Source: Acidobacteria subdivision 2 bacterium RH1 MAG20 (GTDB lineage Bacteria > Acidobacteriota > Terriglobia > Terriglobales > Acidobacteriaceae). Taken from it: a stretch of DNA of 8,647 nucleotides. The position numbers were made by a program, and so were the translations under genes. The notes beneath the pieces are model-generated. The model searched no databases, was not told the DNA's origin, and was given only the letters and a program-made list of their open reading frames with translations. This document shows, one piece after another, positions 6,147-8,647 of the stretch (within the stretch, counting starts at the first letter, position 1; every line of letters starts with the position of its first letter). The DNA is taken from the NCBI GenBank assembly GCA_002197545.1, contig NFUO01000161.1, positions 1 through 8,647 on the forward strand, read 5' to 3'.

Positions 6147-6177
6147 TGCCGGCACGGCCACATTCAGCAGACGTGTA

Positions 6178-6328
6178 GGTTGGCGGAATTATTGTTCTGA
6201 GTTGCGGAAATATCGTCCAGCCCAACACTGATTCCAAAGGGGTTATCAAACGGAACGCCCGGGCACTGTTTCGGACAGGTTTGCGAAATTACAGGGCAAA
6301 ATCCTAAAGATTTGCGGGAATATTGTCC
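6178..6328 (+). repeat. Four degenerate ~17-bp repeats at the element end (probable transposase binding sites)
   Basis: The copies, all in the same orientation, are at 6180-6197 (TTGGCGGAATTATTGTTC, with one extra base), 6202-6218 (TTGCGGAAATATCGTCC), 6281-6297 (TTGCGAAATTACAGGGC, weakest) and 6312-6328 (TTGCGGGAATATTGTCC). The second and fourth agree at 15 of 17 positions. The first two are 21 bases apart and the others are irregularly spaced, as is typical of Tn7-like ends. No gene is visible in this stretch. Confidence 0.6.
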
Positions 6329-6547
6329 AACATCTTCATCTGCAGCATCCTTATGTAATTCAATTATTTGCAATTATGCAAGCTTGGCTGACTTAAGCTT
6401 GGCGTACCTAGTGGTAGCCACAGTGGACGGGATGTGTCCAAAGAAGTGTCAGCGAGACTTAACGGATTGCGGTTGAGTTCCACAACTTTAAGCTGACATG
6501 CCTTTCCGGCTATGCGTCTCACTGTGGTCTCTTTTTTGCTCCGGATC
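6329..6547. other. Gene-free stretch between the end repeats and tniQ
   Basis: No convincing gene is present. Small structures can be seen: TTGCA/TGCAA flanking ATTA (about 6368-6381), AAGCTTGG twice (6380-6387 and 6395-6402, 15 bases apart), and CCACAGTG at 6418-6425 matched by its inverted copy CACTGTGG at 6520-6527. The last pair is too far apart for a simple hairpin. I see no clear terminator after tniQ. Confidence 0.5.
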
Positions 6548-8503
6548 TCATTTCCGTGCAAGCTTAGTAAGTTCCCGGTCCCATCTAATCCGTTTGCGCG
6601 CGAAGAGTTTGTTGCCCTTACCAGGTAAGGGTACAATAAGGACTTCTATTCCTTCCTCCTGAAGACGTTTCGCCACCGCACGGCTCGAAGCATTGAAGCA
6701 ATTTGCAATCGACTTGACTGGCACGAAACTTGCCGCAAAGTTCTCGACATCTTGAGATAACACCAACTTGGATCTGGAGGAGTTCGGCTGAACCACGCCT
6801 AATTGCCCCTGCTCCACGAGGTTTCGAATGACTTCAGTATTGGTTTCAAGGCGTGATGCAGCCATTGAGTACGTCAAGTAGCCGGGCGGAATTGTCTTCT
6901 GAGGCTTAGCCGGGCAAAATCTCCGAACGTCCTTCAGGTGAAATCGAAAGCCGAGAATGCCATCAATCGATTCATCGCGACTGATTGGCACAACATCGCG
7001 GGAAATCACACTTCGAATGAGTTCTGGAAGCCTCTCACGCCCAAGATAAAGGCGCATTGCATCAAGAAACAGTATCTGGTCAGGATGATTCGACTCCAAT
7101 ATGCCGGCCTCTGGAATCGAAAAGGCCGTTAAGATCAGCTCAATGTCATGTCGGGAAAAGTGAACTCCTGGTGGGAAGCCGCGTTCTGGACCCTTGACGC
7201 GTCGCACAAGCCCGCTGCTGACTATTCTCGTCAGCGTTTGAGGCGTCAAGCCCAGCATTTGCCTTGCCTCACCTTGACTCACAAAGCCGGTTAATTCGTC
7301 ATCTCGCTGAGTGACCCAATCTGTCAGGGAGATCCGATCGATCCAGCATTCAATTCTGCCTCTCCCCCTTGCTGGTCTCACAAATATCCCCAACAAATCG
7401 CCTTGTCGCACGAATTTCGTCATCTGCGATGCGGTGAGCCTTGCCCTTCTAGCCGCCTCCTGAGCCGAGACCCATCGTGTTTCACGCCGGATCGTTGGAG
7501 AAAACGCTCGGTTTTGGCCCCGCAGTATGCCCGGCCAGCGTGTGAGCAGGAACTGCTCAAATGCCTCCGTGAGGAAAACGAATTGCGGTTGAGTGCCGAC
7601 ATCCAGCAAATACCGGTAAAAACTCCCGAAGACACTCTGCAATGTAATCAAGCTGAAATTAGTCCCGTCGGTCGGAATCAATTTTTGCAACGATGCGTGA
7701 AATTGCTTAGGCCAGTTCGTGAGCAGCAACGACGCGTCGCGAGACACGGAAATAGACGTTGCGAGATCGTTAAGGGCAGGCTTTCGCGGCTTACCTACTT
7801 TTTTCAGTGAAGCCATTGCGAGGATGAGCCCTATCAGATCATCTAATCCGAAGGCATCCAATTCGCGGGGAAAACGCGCACTGCCGAGGTCAAATGATCC
7901 TAACCCAATTGGAAATCCGGCACAGCGATAAATAAGTGCGCTTATAGCGACCGTGCAAGAGTCCGCTTCTGGAACCTCAAGCGTGCGGAGATCGTATCCG
8001 CAGCGGCAGACCTCCACCGCAGGCCTATTCCACCGCAATGCCTTGTCGCAGCCCGCACATGTGGATACAAGTTCGCAGCGATGACCAGGACACGCAGCCA
8101 CAATTCCAAGATCCCAGATGCCCCACCAAATTGCCTCTTCTTTCAGGCAGGCTGAGCAGACACGCGGAACTCCGTAATTTAGACGGTCTGCCGCAATCAA
8201 TTGCTCAAAAAACTGCCTACGCGAAAATGGCTGACTACCCTTTACTTTGAGGTAGGCCATCGAGCGCCATTCATCCGGATGAAGGCGAAGCACAAAGGCA
8301 AGTTGGTCAGCCATCTCAGAGGATTCTAGGTCGTCTGCGCGAGGAAGGAGGGCAAGGTGTGTGAGCCATGTCGGACTTTCATAGCAGAAATTTCCACAAA
8401 CCCGGCACAAATAGCCGCGAGAACTCTCCATGACTTTTGGGTTCACCCTCACACGAACACGCGCAGGCGAAGAACCCGGCACTTGCTGTTTCTCACGCAG
8501 CAT
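6548..8503 (-). CDS. tniQ: TniQ/TnsD-like transposon target-selection protein with C-terminal HTH array
   Basis: TniQ-family proteins bridge the transposition AAA ATPase and the target, and the TnsD members bind a specific site. Counting from the ATG at 8503 (651 residues), the N-terminal core starts at MESSRGYLCRV (25 on), as in TniQ. Two zinc-finger modules follow: C116xxC119 with C138xxH141, then C149xxC152 with C166xC168. The long C-terminal part contains about five helix-turn-helix-like units starting near 343, 407, 473, 541 and 592, several with the pattern E/A-A-R...T-x-x-x-V-x-x-G. It is longer than the ~400 residues common for TniQ and closer to TnsD. The frame is open to the window edge, so a TTG at 8587 or a more upstream start is possible. 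A GTG near residue 20 is also possible. Codon use is less GC-biased than in the moeZ operon, which fits horizontal transfer. Confidence 0.8.
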   Translation of the reverse strand: MLREKQQVPGSSPARVRVRVNPKVMESSRGYLCRVCGNFCYESPTWLTHLALLPRADDLESSEMADQLAFVLRLHPDEWRSMAYLKVKGSQPFSRRQFFEQLIAADRLNYGVPRVCSACLKEEAIWWGIWDLGIVAACPGHRCELVSTCAGCDKALRWNRPAVEVCRCGYDLRTLEVPEADSCTVAISALIYRCAGFPIGLGSFDLGSARFPRELDAFGLDDLIGLILAMASLKKVGKPRKPALNDLATSISVSRDASLLLTNWPKQFHASLQKLIPTDGTNFSLITLQSVFGSFYRYLLDVGTQPQFVFLTEAFEQFLLTRWPGILRGQNRAFSPTIRRETRWVSAQEAARRARLTASQMTKFVRQGDLLGIFVRPARGRGRIECWIDRISLTDWVTQRDDELTGFVSQGEARQMLGLTPQTLTRIVSSGLVRRVKGPERGFPPGVHFSRHDIELILTAFSIPEAGILESNHPDQILFLDAMRLYLGRERLPELIRSVISRDVVPISRDESIDGILGFRFHLKDVRRFCPAKPQKTIPPGYLTYSMAASRLETNTEVIRNLVEQGQLGVVQPNSSRSKLVLSQDVENFAASFVPVKSIANCFNASSRAVAKRLQEEGIEVLIVPLPGKGNKLFARKRIRWDRELTKLARK

Positions 8504-8645
8504 ACGATTCAACAACCCTTCGGTTCCGTGCTTGCGTTGAAAGCCTATTCGGAGCCCCCTTGATCGGCCTCGGTATTTCTGAACCAAAGTGGATGTTAGT
8601 CTTCGGCCAAAACCTAACCTTGAGAGGGTGGAGGCTTTGGATGAA
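8493..8645 (-). CDS. Possible 3' end of the gene upstream of tniQ (TniB/TnsC position), partial
   Basis: A minus-strand frame open from the window edge gives 50 residues, ending GSEIPRPIKGAPNRLSTQ...RRVVESYAA and then TGA at 8495-8493. The stop overlaps the tniQ ATG at 8503 by 11 bases, an arrangement typical of coupled transposition genes. The tniB/tnsC ATPase gene would be expected here. I cannot recognise the family from this tail. The tniQ frame is itself open through the same stretch, so one of the two readings is spurious. The basic, proline-containing tail and the overlap favour this call only weakly. Confidence 0.3.
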   Translation of the reverse strand, partial: FIQSLHPLKVRFWPKTNIHFGSEIPRPIKGAPNRLSTQARNRRVVESYAA

Positions 8646-8647
8646 GA

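Larger units (their letters stand above)
6174..8647. mobile_element. Tn7/Tn5053-like transposon, one end plus tniQ (continues past the right edge)
   Basis: Three observations support an element. A TniQ-family gene fills 6548-8503. A TGT trinucleotide at 6174-6176, the usual terminus of this superfamily, is followed by four degenerate ~17-bp repeats of the type bound by TnsB/TniA. Base composition also drops visibly from the GC-rich operon to an AT-richer stretch at the same place. tniQ points towards this end, as expected if the core genes are transcribed from the far end. The transposase (TniA/TnsB), the AAA ATPase (TniB/TnsC), the far end and any target duplication are outside the window. 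The exact boundary is therefore inferred. If insertion gave a 5-bp duplication, the copy on this side would be 6169-6173. Confidence 0.6.

Noticed and set aside
6178..6328. CRISPR array
   Set aside because: The four repeats are degenerate, about 17 bp and irregularly spaced (21, 79 and 31 bases between starts), with no uniform spacers. A transposon end explains them better.
6364..6636. Minus-strand frame (90 codons) overlapping the 3' end of tniQ
   Set aside because: It overlaps the conserved tniQ frame, has no recognised motif and appears to be chance in an AT-richer region.
7403..7810. Plus-strand frame (135 codons) inside tniQ
   Set aside because: It is antisense to the TniQ C-terminal region and shows no domain-like pattern.

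Overview
The window reads as a chromosomal segment of a GC-rich soil-type bacterium, most likely an acidobacterium of the Terriglobia (Granulicella/Edaphobacter/Terriglobus type). That placement is inferred from the protein flavour, the codon use and an intergenic motif that I remember as dispersed in those genomes. It was not verified by any search.

Layout. (1) 1-2763 is housekeeping. It holds the 5' part of rsmD (minus strand), a divergent membrane protein of the site-2-protease/CBS family that overlaps rsmI (both plus strand), and a convergent 137-residue hypothetical protein (minus strand). rsmD and rsmI both encode 16S rRNA methyltransferases. (2) 2873-6040 is a compact sulfur operon: cysM, a JAMM/Mec peptidase, a CysO-type ubiquitin-like sulfur carrier, and a MoeZ-type E1-like adenylyltransferase/rhodanese. 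Together these supply nearly every step of the thiocarboxylate route to cysteine known from Mycobacterium tuberculosis. MoeZ activates CysO and sulfurates it, CysM adds an aminoacrylate to give CysO-cysteine, and Mec releases cysteine. A 243-base gap with two hairpin structures separates cysO from moeZ. (3) 6041-6173 is a host intergenic stretch with two strong inverted repeats. (4) From about 6174 to the right edge the sequence looks like one end of a Tn7/Tn5053-like transposon. It begins with a TGT terminus and four ~17-bp degenerate repeats, followed by a long minus-strand tniQ whose product has a TniQ zinc-finger module and a C-terminal array of about five helix-turn-helix units. The other transposition genes and the second end would lie beyond the window.

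The points most worth following up are these. The S2P-family protein has lost both zinc-binding histidines of HExxH (it reads RELAR). The CysO-like carrier does not end in Gly-Gly but carries a three-residue Ala-Asn-Cys tail, beside a JAMM peptidase that could trim it. The TniQ protein carries an unusual HTH array, which suggests a TnsD-like sequence-specific target selector.
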